Of a stretch of 64,000 nt of DNA, positions 47,204-56,798 are shown one piece after another. The notes under the pieces are model-generated. The model was not told the DNA's origin. It worked only from the letters and a program-made list of their open reading frames with translations, and ran no database searches. The position numbers were made by a program, and so were the translations under genes. The stretch's first letter is position 1, and each line of letters starts with the position of its first letter. This DNA comes from Stentor roeselii (Eukaryota > Ciliophora > Heterotrichea > Heterotrichida > Stentoridae): NCBI GenBank assembly GCA_006503475.1, contig RSEH01000068.1:62001-126000 (forward strand). The letters are read 5' to 3'.

Positions 47204-49639
47204 ATGGGATCCAAAAAGTCTCACTCATACCTAGCGAGACTTTTTAGAAGGACTCCAAAAAAGGAATTTTTCAAGATTTTCCTTTTATCAAGTTTAAACT
47301 TATCAGCATCATATTGTTACTTATTGAGTCTCGAAGGAGGAGAAGTAGATTATTTGTTAAGTATAGTTGAGTATCTCGCGGGTTTACTAATAGCAAGTCT
47401 TTTAATCAACATATTCGTGGCAGTCTTCAACTGGTACACTTGTGAAGGGTGGGTCCGAGGTGTTAACTTTTTATTACAAGTCACAATATTATTCTCAACC
47501 CTCAGCTATGACTTAGGCACTGACATAATGTCTCATGGCCAGTACAACCTTTTAGTCTATTTCTTACTTTTCCTTCCAGTAGTCCTACTTTTCATCCTCT
47601 ACAAGTTTTGCAAGCTAATCAAGCGACTGGTGGTTAAATGGAAATGGTGAAGTTTATTCAGGTTTATCATCGGAAACATGACTTTTCTAGTTTTTAGCTA
47701 TCTTTATGTGCAGTTCTCAATCAAGTCAGCGAATGAAGGATGGTACCTCGGCTTAGAGGGTCAAAAACTGGCTTCTAATTGGCCGAAGTGCTCTTTGGAA
47801 CCACCTGGCTTGCCTTGGCCTTCAATGCTTCCTCATCGAACTTTGAACTTTTTCAGTATTTTTTACTCAGCCGGATTTGAATCGTGCGGATATCGATACA
47901 ACTTCAGCACCCTTCAAAACAACTTCCTTCAAACATCTTGCAAAAGTCCAGGTCTTCTAGTAGAACAACCTGATTACATCTCAATGCGAGATGACATGTT
48001 TGTACTCACTGAAACTGGCTTCGAGGTCTACAATGACACCAAATCACTTGAAAAACAATCAAAAATTAACCCAGGGTGATTTTTAAAAAGGTTTTCAGCG
48101 AAAATCGATTCAGAGTGGTTTAGTGTTCAATGTGAAGGTTACGAAAATTACCATATTCAGAATGTACCAAAACCTGAAGTTCTTGAAAGGTTGAAAAAAG
48201 CTGAGAAAAAAAGAACGACCAAGCCGATGAACTTAATTCTTTTCATGATGGACACAACTTCAAGACAACATTTTTTCAGGAAGATGGATGAAATGGTTGA
48301 ACTTCTTGAAAATTTCAACAAATCTGAAAAATTCGAAACTTTTCAGTTTTTTAGAATTATTTCGAATGGGTTCAACACGGAATTCAACACCCGCGCGATG
48401 TACTCAGGGTCACAGTTGAAACAAGAAAGAAGAGGTCGTCCGTATTGGGACTTTTTCAGTGGGCAAGGGAACGTCGCTGCTTATATAAACGGCTTTTGTG
48501 AGGACTGGATGTCAGTTTTCATGAGAACTAAATTTAAAGGAATGGACCATAAAGTGTTTTACCCCTGGTGTCATCCAGAGTTCCATCCTTTCACGAAGAC
48601 CTTCGGGAACTTCGCAGGTCCTTTTTCTATTTTGAGACGTTGCATTAATGGGATTCACGTGCATGACTACATTTTTAACTACATTCATGAAATGTGGAAA
48701 AATTACAAAAACTACGGAAAAATCATTCATGTCTCGTTTCAAGAAGGACATGAAGGCACTGGTGAAGTCCTCAGAACTCTCAGTCCCAGCATGGCTCAGT
48801 TCTTTAAAACTCTTGACTCAGTCGAAGAACTTGAAAACACTGTCGTCTTCCTCACCTCTGATCACGGCTCACACATGGGTCCTTATTTTATGTCAGGAGA
48901 AATGGGTAAATTCGAGCAGAAACTTCCTCTTCTAATCACAATGTTTCCTAAAAAGTTCTTAAAAAAGTACCCGGAATTCAGAGAAAAGCTTAAAAATAAC
49001 CAACAAAATTTAGTTTCACATTATGACACTTACTGGACTTTAAGACATTTAGCTACTCTTCCTGAATTTGGAGGAGAAATCAGTGAAAATCGTGAACAGG
49101 AAAAATGGCATCAGGAGGTCTGGGACTGTGAATTGAATCTTTTTTTCATGGAAGTCGTTCATTTGTTCAGGCATAAACTCTGGCGCAAGTCGCTTAAGAA
49201 TAACTTTTTAGACATGATCCAAACTAGAGTCTCTGCTTGTTTCAAAGAACTTGAAGTTGAACCAAAAGTTTATGAAAACCTTACTCGAGTTGACTATAGT
49301 CAATTGAAAACGAATTCAAATGATCAGAAGTTTTATGTCGCTGATGTTATAAAAAATTTAGATATTTTGTATTGGTTTGAAGATGCTTATCAGGATGTTA
49401 GTAAAAATTATCTGAAGGGAAGAAGAAGTTTCAATGGTTTCGAGAATTTGAATCAAAAGATCAAAGATGCGGAAAGGGATAGCTGGGAAAGTCTTAAAGC
49501 ACCTGGAATTGGAAGGTATTTGTTTGGAAGGAGTTTGATGAGATATGATGATGTTGTTAGTTGTGAAGAAGCTGGGATTGTTAACTGTGTTTGCTCTGAA
49601 AAATCGAGTATTCATAATCAATTCTCGAATATTGGGTAG
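47204..49639 (+). CDS. Multi-TM DUF229/sulfatase-fold protein, 801 aa, two introns
   Basis: Exons 47204-47646, 47662-48075 and 48091-49639. The first 190 residues carry about five TM helices (including LLIASLLINIFVAVFNWYTC and LLVYFLLFLPVVLLFILYKF, with the last helix across intron 1). A Cys-containing extracellular region follows, then the DUF229 alkaline-phosphatase/sulfatase fold: KPMNLILFMMDTTSRQHFFR (about 330, catalytic metal site MMDTTS), NGFNTEFNTRAMYSG, CHPEFHPFTKTFGNF, VFLTSDHGSHMGPY (about 540, metal site DHG). Such proteins are abundant in ciliates and nematodes; the substrate is unknown. The interrupting TGA codons could alternatively be read as Trp, but spliced introns fit the rest of the window better. 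Confidence 0.85.
47647..47661 (+). other. 15-nt intron 1 of DUF229 gene
   Basis: GTGAAGTTTATTCAG; splicing joins ...VVKWKW to FIIGNMTFLVFSYL within a TM helix. Retention brings TGA in frame. A is at position 10. Confidence 0.75.
48076..48090 (+). other. 15-nt intron 2 of DUF229 gene
   Basis: GTGATTTTTAAAAAG; splicing joins ...KINPG to FSAKIDSEWFSVQCEGY. Retention brings TGA in frame. A is at position 10. A longer alternative ending at a downstream AG (GTTTTCAG) is less likely given the uniform 15 nt elsewhere. Confidence 0.7.
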
Positions 49640-50256
49640 TAATTATATAAAGTTACTTAGATTATTTTGAAATAGTTTAGAAGATTATATGGAATGGTTA
49701 TAAATAATATGGAACTTTTCTATTACTTGGAGGTTTAGCCCTTGTCAATGCCTTGTTTAAATAGATATAGTTTTGAACTTATCAGTTCTTCAATTCTATC
49801 GATTGAAGACCCGTCAGGTTCGTACATTTAAGTTTTAAGAATCATGTGGAAAAGTAGTTGGTGTTGAGGAAGAGGGTTTTGGATGGACTGGATGGATGAA
49901 TATCGAATAATAAAAGGATTGCTGGGACATTTACTTTCTTGATATGGAAATTTACCCAAATCAAAGTGAACTAGAGATTCTTGAATTTTAGTTGATTCGA
50001 AAAATGGTAGATTGAATAGAGAATGTCGAACTGTGATTTTTTAAATGCTAAGCATTTCAGATTAATTGAAAATAGCTTATGATAATTATTGTCTTTTGAT
50101 AGTTTCTTTTACTCGTCTTATAAATTAATGAAGAACATCTAAGTTCATGATAGTTGTTCTTTTGATAGTTTACTTCTATCTTCTCATAAATTAATGAAGT
50201 ATGCATAAGTATTGAATAGTTAAATAGTAGTTTATGATCCTTTATTAATCTATCAC
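49640..50256. other. Intergenic, 617 bp, with short tandem repeat
   Basis: Contains the imperfect direct repeat at 50081-50213 and a 27-codon frame at 49748-49831 (MPCLNRYSFELISSSILSIE...) too short to call. Otherwise nothing recognised. Confidence 0.5.
50081..50213. repeat. Two imperfect ~66-bp direct repeats
   Basis: Unit 1 (50081-50148) and unit 2 (50149-50213) share GATAATTATTGTCTTTTGAT or GATAGTTGTTCTTTTGAT, then AGTTT.CTT and ATAAATTAATGAAG. They differ by several substitutions and short indels. They lie 44 bp upstream of the start of the next gene. Confidence 0.7.
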
Positions 50257-50796
50257 ATGAACAATACTCACAGTTTTTATTTCTTAAAAAGAAAAATATC
50301 AAGACCAAACACGTCTCGCTCGTTGTCATCCACTAAAGTTCAGATGCAACCTTCTTTAGAAATAACAGCAAAAAGATTATTACCTCAATCACTGAAACCT
50401 CATGTATCAGATATTGGAACAAGTCCGATGATATTTGATTCAGAAATCGACCATATCAGCTCCAAGAAGAAAATAGTTATAGTCAAAGGCACTAAAGAGC
50501 CAAAAGAAAAAGAAAGCCCTTCAATAATGATACCAGATGAGATTGTGAATCAATATCTCCGATGTGAGCCTTCAATAACCTTCAAAAAGAAGTGTCCTTT
50601 ATCATTCCTGGCTATCCCTTTGCCTGGCAGTCTTCAGACTCGAATTCGCAGTGATAGATTTGCTTCATCATCTCGAGGACAAATTAGATATTTGAATAGA
50701 GAACAATCTTTGAAAAACAAGATACCAAAGCCTATGAAAATGTTTGATTACAATGAAATAGTAACAGTTTCTCATCTGAACATGCGATTAAGATAA
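50257..50796 (+). CDS. Protein of unknown function, 179 aa
   Basis: Starts MNNTHSFYFLKRKISRPNTS. It is basic, Ser/Pro/Lys-rich and mostly disordered at the N terminus, with a more ordered second half (IVNQYLRCEPSITFKKKCPL, MKMFDYNEIVTVSHLNMRL). No domain was recognised. Uninterrupted frame with TAA stop. The start context (TCTATCAC) is less typical than for other genes, so the exact start is uncertain. Confidence 0.6.
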   Translation: MNNTHSFYFLKRKISRPNTSRSLSSTKVQMQPSLEITAKRLLPQSLKPHVSDIGTSPMIFDSEIDHISSKKKIVIVKGTKEPKEKESPSIMIPDEIVNQYLRCEPSITFKKKCPLSFLAIPLPGSLQTRIRSDRFASSSRGQIRYLNREQSLKNKIPKPMKMFDYNEIVTVSHLNMRLR

Positions 50797-50892
50797 TTGT
50801 AAACTAAATCGTCTAAGTTTTACACTTATATAGTGTAAATTCCCTAAAATCAAATCCTTGAATCCCACAAAAATCCCTTAAACTCTATCTAA

Positions 50893-51297
50893 TTAATGTT
50901 TAGGTTTGAGTTTTTTCAATTCTCTCTTCAAAGACAGACTCTTTTTCTTTTGTGCGACCATCAACTTGAACCTTTCAAAATCAGTAAGATTCGCTCTTCT
51001 AACCTGATTGCTATGAAGGTGTCCAGCTCTTGACTGGTTCCATTTCTTGACGATTTCTTCATGATCAAAAATTTTGGCGACATTAGCTGAGGACTGGTTT
51101 CTCTTGATAGGCAAGACGAATTCTGTGAGTGAAAGTCTGACAAAAGGCATCTGTTGTCTGTGGACTCCAGTTGTAGGACCATCTACGTAGGCTCTTTTGG
51201 AATCCACCACATCGACAATGACACAAAGTTTTCCTTGTTCAGGTCCAAAGTTGACTAAGGCGACTCGACCGATCTCGACAAACCTTGTTTGAGCCAT
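50893..51297 (-). CDS. RPL14: 60S ribosomal protein L14 (eL14)
   Basis: 134 aa, the usual size for eL14 without metazoan extensions. The KOW-like N-terminal barrel reads FVEIGRVALVNFGPEQGKLC and VIVDVVDSKRAYVDGPTTGV, followed by RQQMPFVRLSLTEFVLPIKR, a helical part (HEEIVKKWNQSRAGHL) and a basic end LKRELKKLKPKH. It is a component of the large ribosomal subunit. The ATG has the strong local context ATAATTATT. Divergent from the 853-aa coiled-coil gene, with 85 bp between them, a likely shared promoter for a highly expressed gene. Confidence 0.97.
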   Translation of the reverse strand: MAQTRFVEIGRVALVNFGPEQGKLCVIVDVVDSKRAYVDGPTTGVHRQQMPFVRLSLTEFVLPIKRNQSSANVAKIFDHEEIVKKWNQSRAGHLHSNQVRRANLTDFERFKLMVAQKKKSLSLKRELKKLKPKH

Positions 51298-51382
51298 AAT
51301 AATTATCCATTGGTTAATGGGAAATATTCTAATAGGGATTTTTTTGGAAAGTGGACAAGGTTGGGATACTTAGGTTGTAATT

Positions 51383-53944
51383 ATGGAAGACTCTCCTGGA
51401 AGCAATGATGATGTTTTCAATATTATGAGAGAAAAAATCAGGACACAGGCTCAGAGGTTAAGAGTGCTTGAACAGTATAAAGTGCTTTGTGAAACCCGCA
51501 TTGCTGAAATTGCTCCTTCTCATCCGTTGCCTGTCCTCCCTGAACATATCAGTCAACCAATCTACAGTGAATTAGAACTAGAGTTAAAATACGCAAAAGA
51601 CCAAATTTCAAGACTCCAACAAGAGCTCTGTTCCTCAAAAGGCAAGGTGCCTCTGTGTGATAACTACACCCTACCTCCCCCTTCAACAGAGCTGAGCTTT
51701 GCTCAGCTCAAAGAACTTTACTCAGTCCTTTACTTCCAGCACTCAAAACTGATAGAAGACAAAAAAAGTTTAGAACAGTCTCTAAAAGCAGAAATCCAGG
51801 CATCAGAAGAACAAAGAACATACATCGAAGTCCTTAAACAATCAATTGAAACTAACAGTTACAGCGGTAACGACTTTAGAAACTCAGGAAAAAGTCAAGA
51901 AGAACTTCAAACAATGAGTAAAGAAGAGTTCAAATCAGAAGAACTCAGTCAGAGCTGGGAAGAAAAAATGAAAACTGACAGATATTTAAAAGAAGCAGCT
52001 GAAGCTCTTCAATTCGCTGAAGAAGAAGTTTCAAGACTTGAAGAAATAAACAAAACTCTTGAAGCTGAAATAATTCAAACAAAGGAAAATGAATCAAGAC
52101 TGAAACAAGAAGTTTCAGTGATTAAGGAAAACTATAAAAAAGCTCTGATTGACATTGACAAAGCTTCTGTTGTTATGAAAAAGTACGAAATCGAAAATAT
52201 CGAAATCACAGAAAAACTTGCAAAAAGTGATAAAAATTTCGAGGATCTTGAAAAAGAATACAAAAATTTAGAAAATATCAACTTTGGACTTGAACAAAAA
52301 CTCTTAAAAACCCAAGAAACCCTGGAAAACTCGCTTTCCACTTGTGAGATGTTGAAAGGGAAAATCAAGACCTGGGAAGAGGAAAACTCTCAAATCCGAC
52401 AACTTAATTCAGGACTAGAGGACAAAAACGAAGACCTTTCAGACAAATTAAAAGAAATTGAAGGAAAATACCAAATCGTTCTCACTCATGTAAATGATCT
52501 GGAATCTCAGAATAAAACCTTGAGCAACTCACAATTTTCACTTGAAATCCAATCAAAAGTTCTAAACGAGTCGTTATTAACAGCTGAAAAAAATATGAAA
52601 AACCTTGAAGTCCTTTTCTCAAATCTTAAAAGAAAAAAAAAAGACTTAAAAAATCATTCAAGTCTCCTTCAAACCAACTTGAAAAACGCGGAAGAAGACA
52701 ATGAAAACTTTAGTCTTGAAATCAGAAGTTTGACTGAAAAAAACTCAAATATGCAGGTTAAGATTTCAAAACTTGAGGAAAAAATACAGAGCAACAGTCG
52801 TGATTACAGAAAATCTGAAAATCTTTGGAAAGTTGAAGTTGATAAACTTAGAGATCAAATTGAAAACTCACAGGTTTATAATGAAAAAATTGAAAAAAGT
52901 CTGAAAGACTTGGAAGCCACTGCGACTAAAGAGAAAAATATTCGTGTTAAACTCGCTGAAGAACTGGGAAAAGTAAAGAAAGATTATGAAGAAGTCAATA
53001 TTTCTAAAAATTTCTTGATGGTTACTCAGAAAAACACGGAATCTTCAATGATAACTCTTCAAAACGAGTTAAATTCTTTAAAATGTCAGAAAAAAGAACT
53101 TCTTCAAGAACTTACTCAAACCTCTCAGAAGAAAACAAGTTTCGAGGAAGAGAACCAAGTTCTTAAGTCAAAAAACTCAAAATTATCACTAATTCAATCA
53201 GACCACGAAGAGACAGTCCGGATATCTTCCTTATTTTGCAGTAGTTTCGGGTCACTTTTACTTTCTTCAAGTACTTTTTCCAGACTCGTCTCAAGTAACT
53301 TCAAAGAATTCATTCAAAACAACTTACAAGTCTTCAAATCAGACTTAAAAGACTGCATCGACTTGTTTTTAAATGAATTCGAATCAGTTCTTAGATCTTT
53401 TTCAACAAATCATGAAAATTTTCTTTTTCAAGCTTCTCAACTCGAATCGAAAAAAATTAAAATTCAAGAACTTTCTGAAGAAGTCAACGCAAAAAATCAA
53501 GAAATTCAAAAAAATCGACTTGAAATAGAAGATTTGAAGTCAGATGTGCAAAAGGAGTATCTTGAAAAAGAAATTTTTAAATCGAAATTGGAGTACTTGG
53601 GACAAGAACTTGAAAATAATAAGGAAATTCTTTATGAACTTAGGAAAGATTATGAAAAAGTTCAGGAAGCTGCGAATTCAGCCTCGAGTAAAATTTTGAA
53701 ATTGAAAAGAGCTCTTGATGAAGAAATAGAAGCTGGAAAAAAACGTGATTCGGATCTTATTGCAATGCAACATGAAAAAAATCTACTAAATAGAGTCCTT
53801 GTTAGGCTTGAAAAACTGGTAGCTGAAGAGGAATTAAACATGACTTATGAAACCATTTTAAAGGAAAATCTTAACTCTACTAGTAAATCTGCACTTGTTA
53901 GTCCTTCGAACAGGGCCAATCCTTTTTCATATGAACTTTATTGA
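51383..53944 (+). CDS. Long coiled-coil protein, 853 aa
   Basis: Nearly the whole length (about 60-600 and 680-815) is coiled coil, rich in Glu/Lys/Leu heptads (EAEIIQTKENESRLKQEVSV, LEKEYKNLENINFGLEQKLL). A hydrophobic, Ser-rich break at about 615-660 (SSLFCSSFGSLLLSSSTFSR) may be a hinge. It ends with a short Ser-rich tail, NRANPFSYELY. Such proteins form centrosomal, basal-body or Golgi tethers; no family could be assigned. The stop is TGA followed directly by TAA. Confidence 0.85.
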   Translation: MEDSPGSNDDVFNIMREKIRTQAQRLRVLEQYKVLCETRIAEIAPSHPLPVLPEHISQPIYSELELELKYAKDQISRLQQELCSSKGKVPLCDNYTLPPPSTELSFAQLKELYSVLYFQHSKLIEDKKSLEQSLKAEIQASEEQRTYIEVLKQSIETNSYSGNDFRNSGKSQEELQTMSKEEFKSEELSQSWEEKMKTDRYLKEAAEALQFAEEEVSRLEEINKTLEAEIIQTKENESRLKQEVSVIKENYKKALIDIDKASVVMKKYEIENIEITEKLAKSDKNFEDLEKEYKNLENINFGLEQKLLKTQETLENSLSTCEMLKGKIKTWEEENSQIRQLNSGLEDKNEDLSDKLKEIEGKYQIVLTHVNDLESQNKTLSNSQFSLEIQSKVLNESLLTAEKNMKNLEVLFSNLKRKKKDLKNHSSLLQTNLKNAEEDNENFSLEIRSLTEKNSNMQVKISKLEEKIQSNSRDYRKSENLWKVEVDKLRDQIENSQVYNEKIEKSLKDLEATATKEKNIRVKLAEELGKVKKDYEEVNISKNFLMVTQKNTESSMITLQNELNSLKCQKKELLQELTQTSQKKTSFEEENQVLKSKNSKLSLIQSDHEETVRISSLFCSSFGSLLLSSSTFSRLVSSNFKEFIQNNLQVFKSDLKDCIDLFLNEFESVLRSFSTNHENFLFQASQLESKKIKIQELSEEVNAKNQEIQKNRLEIEDLKSDVQKEYLEKEIFKSKLEYLGQELENNKEILYELRKDYEKVQEAANSASSKILKLKRALDEEIEAGKKRDSDLIAMQHEKNLLNRVLVRLEKLVAEEELNMTYETILKENLNSTSKSALVSPSNRANPFSYELY

Positions 53945-54446
53945 TAATGTTTTTAATAGGATATAAGTTTAAAAAATTTGAGCTTGACTTGCTAAGCTCA
54001 GAACAAAAATTATAATATTGATTAAGAAATCTACTTGTATTTATTTTAAAGTGTGCATTATTTCTGGCTGAAAAATTAGTATATTTAACTCGAATAGAAA
54101 TTGGTTAAAATTTAAATAAAAGTGCTTAAGTTTTTAAGTAAAACATTATAAAACCTCTGATTAATGTAAGAAAAATTCGAAAATACTCTCATGGTACAAT
54201 ACCCTACCATTAAATGTAATCAATCTAATATTTAAACTTCTTTAATTTTTCAACTCCAAATATCTCAAAACCTAAAAAATTGAATATCCCATCAAATATT
54301 CACCTAAATCCCCTTAACTCCAAAAAATGTTCAAATCCTTCTTAAAAAAATCCACCTTCAAACAAAAAATCCCAAGTTTTTCCAATCCCCAACACAACTT
54401 TAAATCACATAAAAAAATCTCTAAAGAATCATAATTAACAATCCTA
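53945..54446. other. Intergenic, 502 bp, no gene seen
   Basis: A/T-rich spacer; the last 200 bp upstream of the UPF3 gene are C/A-rich. No RNA gene or repeat was recognised. Confidence 0.5.
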
Positions 54447-54998
54447 ATGGAGCAATCATCCCTCAAAAACAACAATAAAATCCTGGTAAAGAACTTACCA
54501 GGCACAATGGAAGAAAACGAGTTCCGTATCCTGACATCAAAGTTCAATTCATCAATATCTTACTTCAAATACATCAAACCGAAAGACTCTTACTTATCAA
54601 AAAGAACCAACAAGTCAAAATGTTACGTCCAAGTCACTTCACCCGATCTTGTCAGTGAGTTCATCGAAGAGTTCAACAAGCCTTTCTTCGATAGCAAAGG
54701 CGACCAGTTCCTTCCTTCAGCTGAGCTTTCTTTTTACCAGGAAGTAGCCGGGACTGTTGAGAACAATTCTGAGATTTATTCACATCCTGAATTCACTAAG
54801 TTCAAAGAGAACTTCGAAAAAGGAGAACTTGAATTCGTTTCTGAAAATGAATTTAAGGTCCAGGTAGAAAAAGTTTCTCAGTTACTTGTTTCTATCAAAA
54901 ATGAGGCTTTGGAAGAGAATAAGAAGAAGGAAGAAAGTAAGAAGAATAACAAGAAAACTGGATGGAAAAACAAGAATAAAAAGTGGAAAAAGAAATGA
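54447..54998 (+). CDS. UPF3: Short UPF3 / SMG-4 homologue, 183 aa
   Basis: The UPF3 RNP-like domain is clear: KILVKNLPGTMEENEFRILT (about 11), ISYFKYIKPKDSYLSKR, KCYVQVTSPDLVSEFIEEF, KPFFDSKGDQFLPSAELSFY (about 83-102) and then HPEFTKFKENFE. The C terminus is a Lys/Asn-rich tail (KKTGWKNKNKKWKKK). UPF3 bridges UPF2 and the exon-junction complex in nonsense-mediated mRNA decay. This protein is much shorter than usual (often 350-480 aa) and has no recognisable exon-junction-binding motif, so it may act only with UPF2. The stop is TGA. In a genome whose introns carry in-frame stops, NMD could remove unspliced messages; this is inference. Confidence 0.88.
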   Translation: MEQSSLKNNNKILVKNLPGTMEENEFRILTSKFNSSISYFKYIKPKDSYLSKRTNKSKCYVQVTSPDLVSEFIEEFNKPFFDSKGDQFLPSAELSFYQEVAGTVENNSEIYSHPEFTKFKENFEKGELEFVSENEFKVQVEKVSQLLVSIKNEALEENKKKEESKKNNKKTGWKNKNKKWKKK

Positions 54999-55295
54999 GA
55001 TGAAGTAGTTAGGAGCTATTTTAAGCTAGATTGATTGAGATAATTATTGATGATGTTAAAAGTAAAAAGTTTTAGGATAATGAATGGAAGAAATCTGGAA
55101 TTAATAACTTCATTCATAGTAAAAATCTTTAGAATTATGAATATTTTGAAGAAATTTAAGTAATAACTTGATTCATCAGTCAATAATCCTCTTACTTTCT
55201 TATTCCATTATTTTGATCAAAACCTTAAAAACTCTTCACTCAAAACCGTCTGAAATCCAACCCAAACATTAATTCAAGTACCGTCATTAAATATA

Positions 55296-55700
55296 ATGAA
55301 AAAGTACTCAACTACCAACCATTTGAAAAATCGAAGTTTATGCAGCTGGACTCCTGACAGCAGCTACAGCCAGGCCTCAATGACAATCTTCGAAAACTCC
55401 TCCTTTTTCCTCGAAAGAAAACGCAAAAACCTAGAAGCTCTAAAAGCAAAGCGAAACAGAGTAACTTTAAGTCAATCCACCAAATTCGCATCAAAACCTC
55501 TTTTAAAGCTTCCAGTGATAATCCCAGAAGTAATCGAATCAGCGAATCCCTTCCTCCAAAAGCGTTTAAAACCCAATAAAAATCCCAGTCCTCTCGATCC
55601 CCCATTCATGAGAGAATACGAAACTCCATTCAAAGTCGCTTCGATCCTAAAAAAACGCATAACCTTCAAGTGCATTAAAACCTCCTCAAAACGATCTTAA
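55296..55700 (+). CDS. Small basic protein of unknown function, 134 aa
   Basis: Starts MKKYSTTNHLKNRSLCSWTP after the typical AATATA. It is very basic, with a helical Arg/Lys stretch (FFLERKRKNLEALKAKRNRV) and a Pro/Lys-rich second half (KPNKNPSPLDPPFMREYETP). No domain was recognised. Its TAA abuts the stop codon of the convergent phosphatase gene with no base between them. Confidence 0.6.
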   Translation: MKKYSTTNHLKNRSLCSWTPDSSYSQASMTIFENSSFFLERKRKNLEALKAKRNRVTLSQSTKFASKPLLKLPVIIPEVIESANPFLQKRLKPNKNPSPLDPPFMREYETPFKVASILKKRITFKCIKTSSKRS

Positions 55701-56741
55701 TTATTTTTTACACTCAAAGTCTTCAAAGTAGTCTTCATAAAAAGTATCCAATTGAAAAAGTCTTCTGTTGAACTCCCGAACGTCTCCCACTTGATGAACA
55801 GCCCGAAAGTACTCAACGAGTTGTTTCAGTTCAGTGTCCAGCGGGTCGTTGACCCAGGGGATGATGGGCACGCCGTTATCCAGTTGAAAAGCGAAGCTGA
55901 ATATCGAGTTGTCCACAATGATCACGTCTTGAAGCCGCCTGTTTAGAAGGCGCAGGTCTTTGATGTTGAAGTTTCCGTATTTTACGCAAGAGTCGCGGTA
56001 AAGACGATGATGAAAATAACGACGCTCTGGGTCTATGTGGTCAATCACTGCATCTGCGTAGAACTGGTGAGATGCCGTGAAGATTATCACTTCGAATAAC
56101 TTTGAAGCTTCTTCGAGACATGGAAGAAGGTGAGGACGAAGGTTGATACCTGCGAAACATTCACGGGAATCGGGAAAGTGGATTTTTACACTTATGTGTC
56201 CTTTTCTTTGACCCATGCAGTGAACTAAGGTCTCGTCTAGGTCGAATATTAAGGTTTTTCTTGAGGGGAAGAGGATTGGAAGCTTTATTTGATCGGATTT
56301 TAGAGAAAAATTCAGGTATTTTTGGAGGTTTTTTACTATTTTCAGGCTGTTGAAGGTTTGCTTTAGGTGCTCTGAGTAGATCTTGTTGCTGTGTGAGATT
56401 ATTTCTGTCTCGGATAATGAGGAGTAGTTAATACTCTCATCCGATAAAAATTTGTAAAAAGGGTTACTACCCTCAGTTTGCGATTCATTTTTAACCGTCC
56501 TATAGTTGCAAGCCAGCGTTTTTTGTGACTTTTGTGTAGATTTAATGAAGAGTTTAGCACGTATGAGGTTTTTAGTCGACTCATGTCTAAGGTCTTCTTT
56601 GCAATCCAAGTTCCGAACGATGGAAACAGGATCTTTCTGTTTGAAGTTCCTGGGGTTAATGATCAAGTTCCTGTTTTTCAATTGATGAACATCGCTGAAG
56701 GACTGAGATTTTGACTTATGCAGAGCAGTGATTTCCGACAT
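55701..56741 (-). CDS. FCP1/SCP-type (NIF-like) phosphatase, CTDSPL2-like, 346 aa
   Basis: A Ser/Lys-rich N terminus (about 1-155) precedes an FCP1-homology domain: KTLIFDLDETLVHCMGQ (about 162, catalytic DxDxT with both Asp), NLRPHLLPCLEEASKLFEVI, IIFTASHQFYADAVIDHIDP, YRDSCVKYGNFNIKDLRLLN, DVIIVDNSIFSFAFQLDNG and PWVNDPLDTELKQLVEYF. All HAD-type motifs are present, so it should be an active Asp-based phosphatase. Family members act on the RNA polymerase II CTD, SMADs or lipin-type substrates; the tail EDYFEDFE-type end resembles CTDSPL2/HSPC129. The substrate is not inferable here. Confidence 0.93.
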   Translation of the reverse strand: MSEITALHKSKSQSFSDVHQLKNRNLIINPRNFKQKDPVSIVRNLDCKEDLRHESTKNLIRAKLFIKSTQKSQKTLACNYRTVKNESQTEGSNPFYKFLSDESINYSSLSETEIISHSNKIYSEHLKQTFNSLKIVKNLQKYLNFSLKSDQIKLPILFPSRKTLIFDLDETLVHCMGQRKGHISVKIHFPDSRECFAGINLRPHLLPCLEEASKLFEVIIFTASHQFYADAVIDHIDPERRYFHHRLYRDSCVKYGNFNIKDLRLLNRRLQDVIIVDNSIFSFAFQLDNGVPIIPWVNDPLDTELKQLVEYFRAVHQVGDVREFNRRLFQLDTFYEDYFEDFECKK

Positions 56742-56798
56742 TTATAAAAGTCATTCATATTGGTTATTGATAACAGATATATCAAATCATTATAAAAT

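Noticed and set aside
47204-49639. UGA read as tryptophan (Blepharisma-type code)
   Set aside because: About nine genes here end in TGA (for example at 27381, 29150, 35373, 37352, 47175, 53944, 54998), long frames use only TGG for Trp, and the two internal TGAs sit exactly in 15-nt GT-AG introns.
49748-49831. 27-codon frame MPCLNRYSFELISSSILSIE...
   Set aside because: Too short to support without transcript or conservation data, and the start context is atypical.
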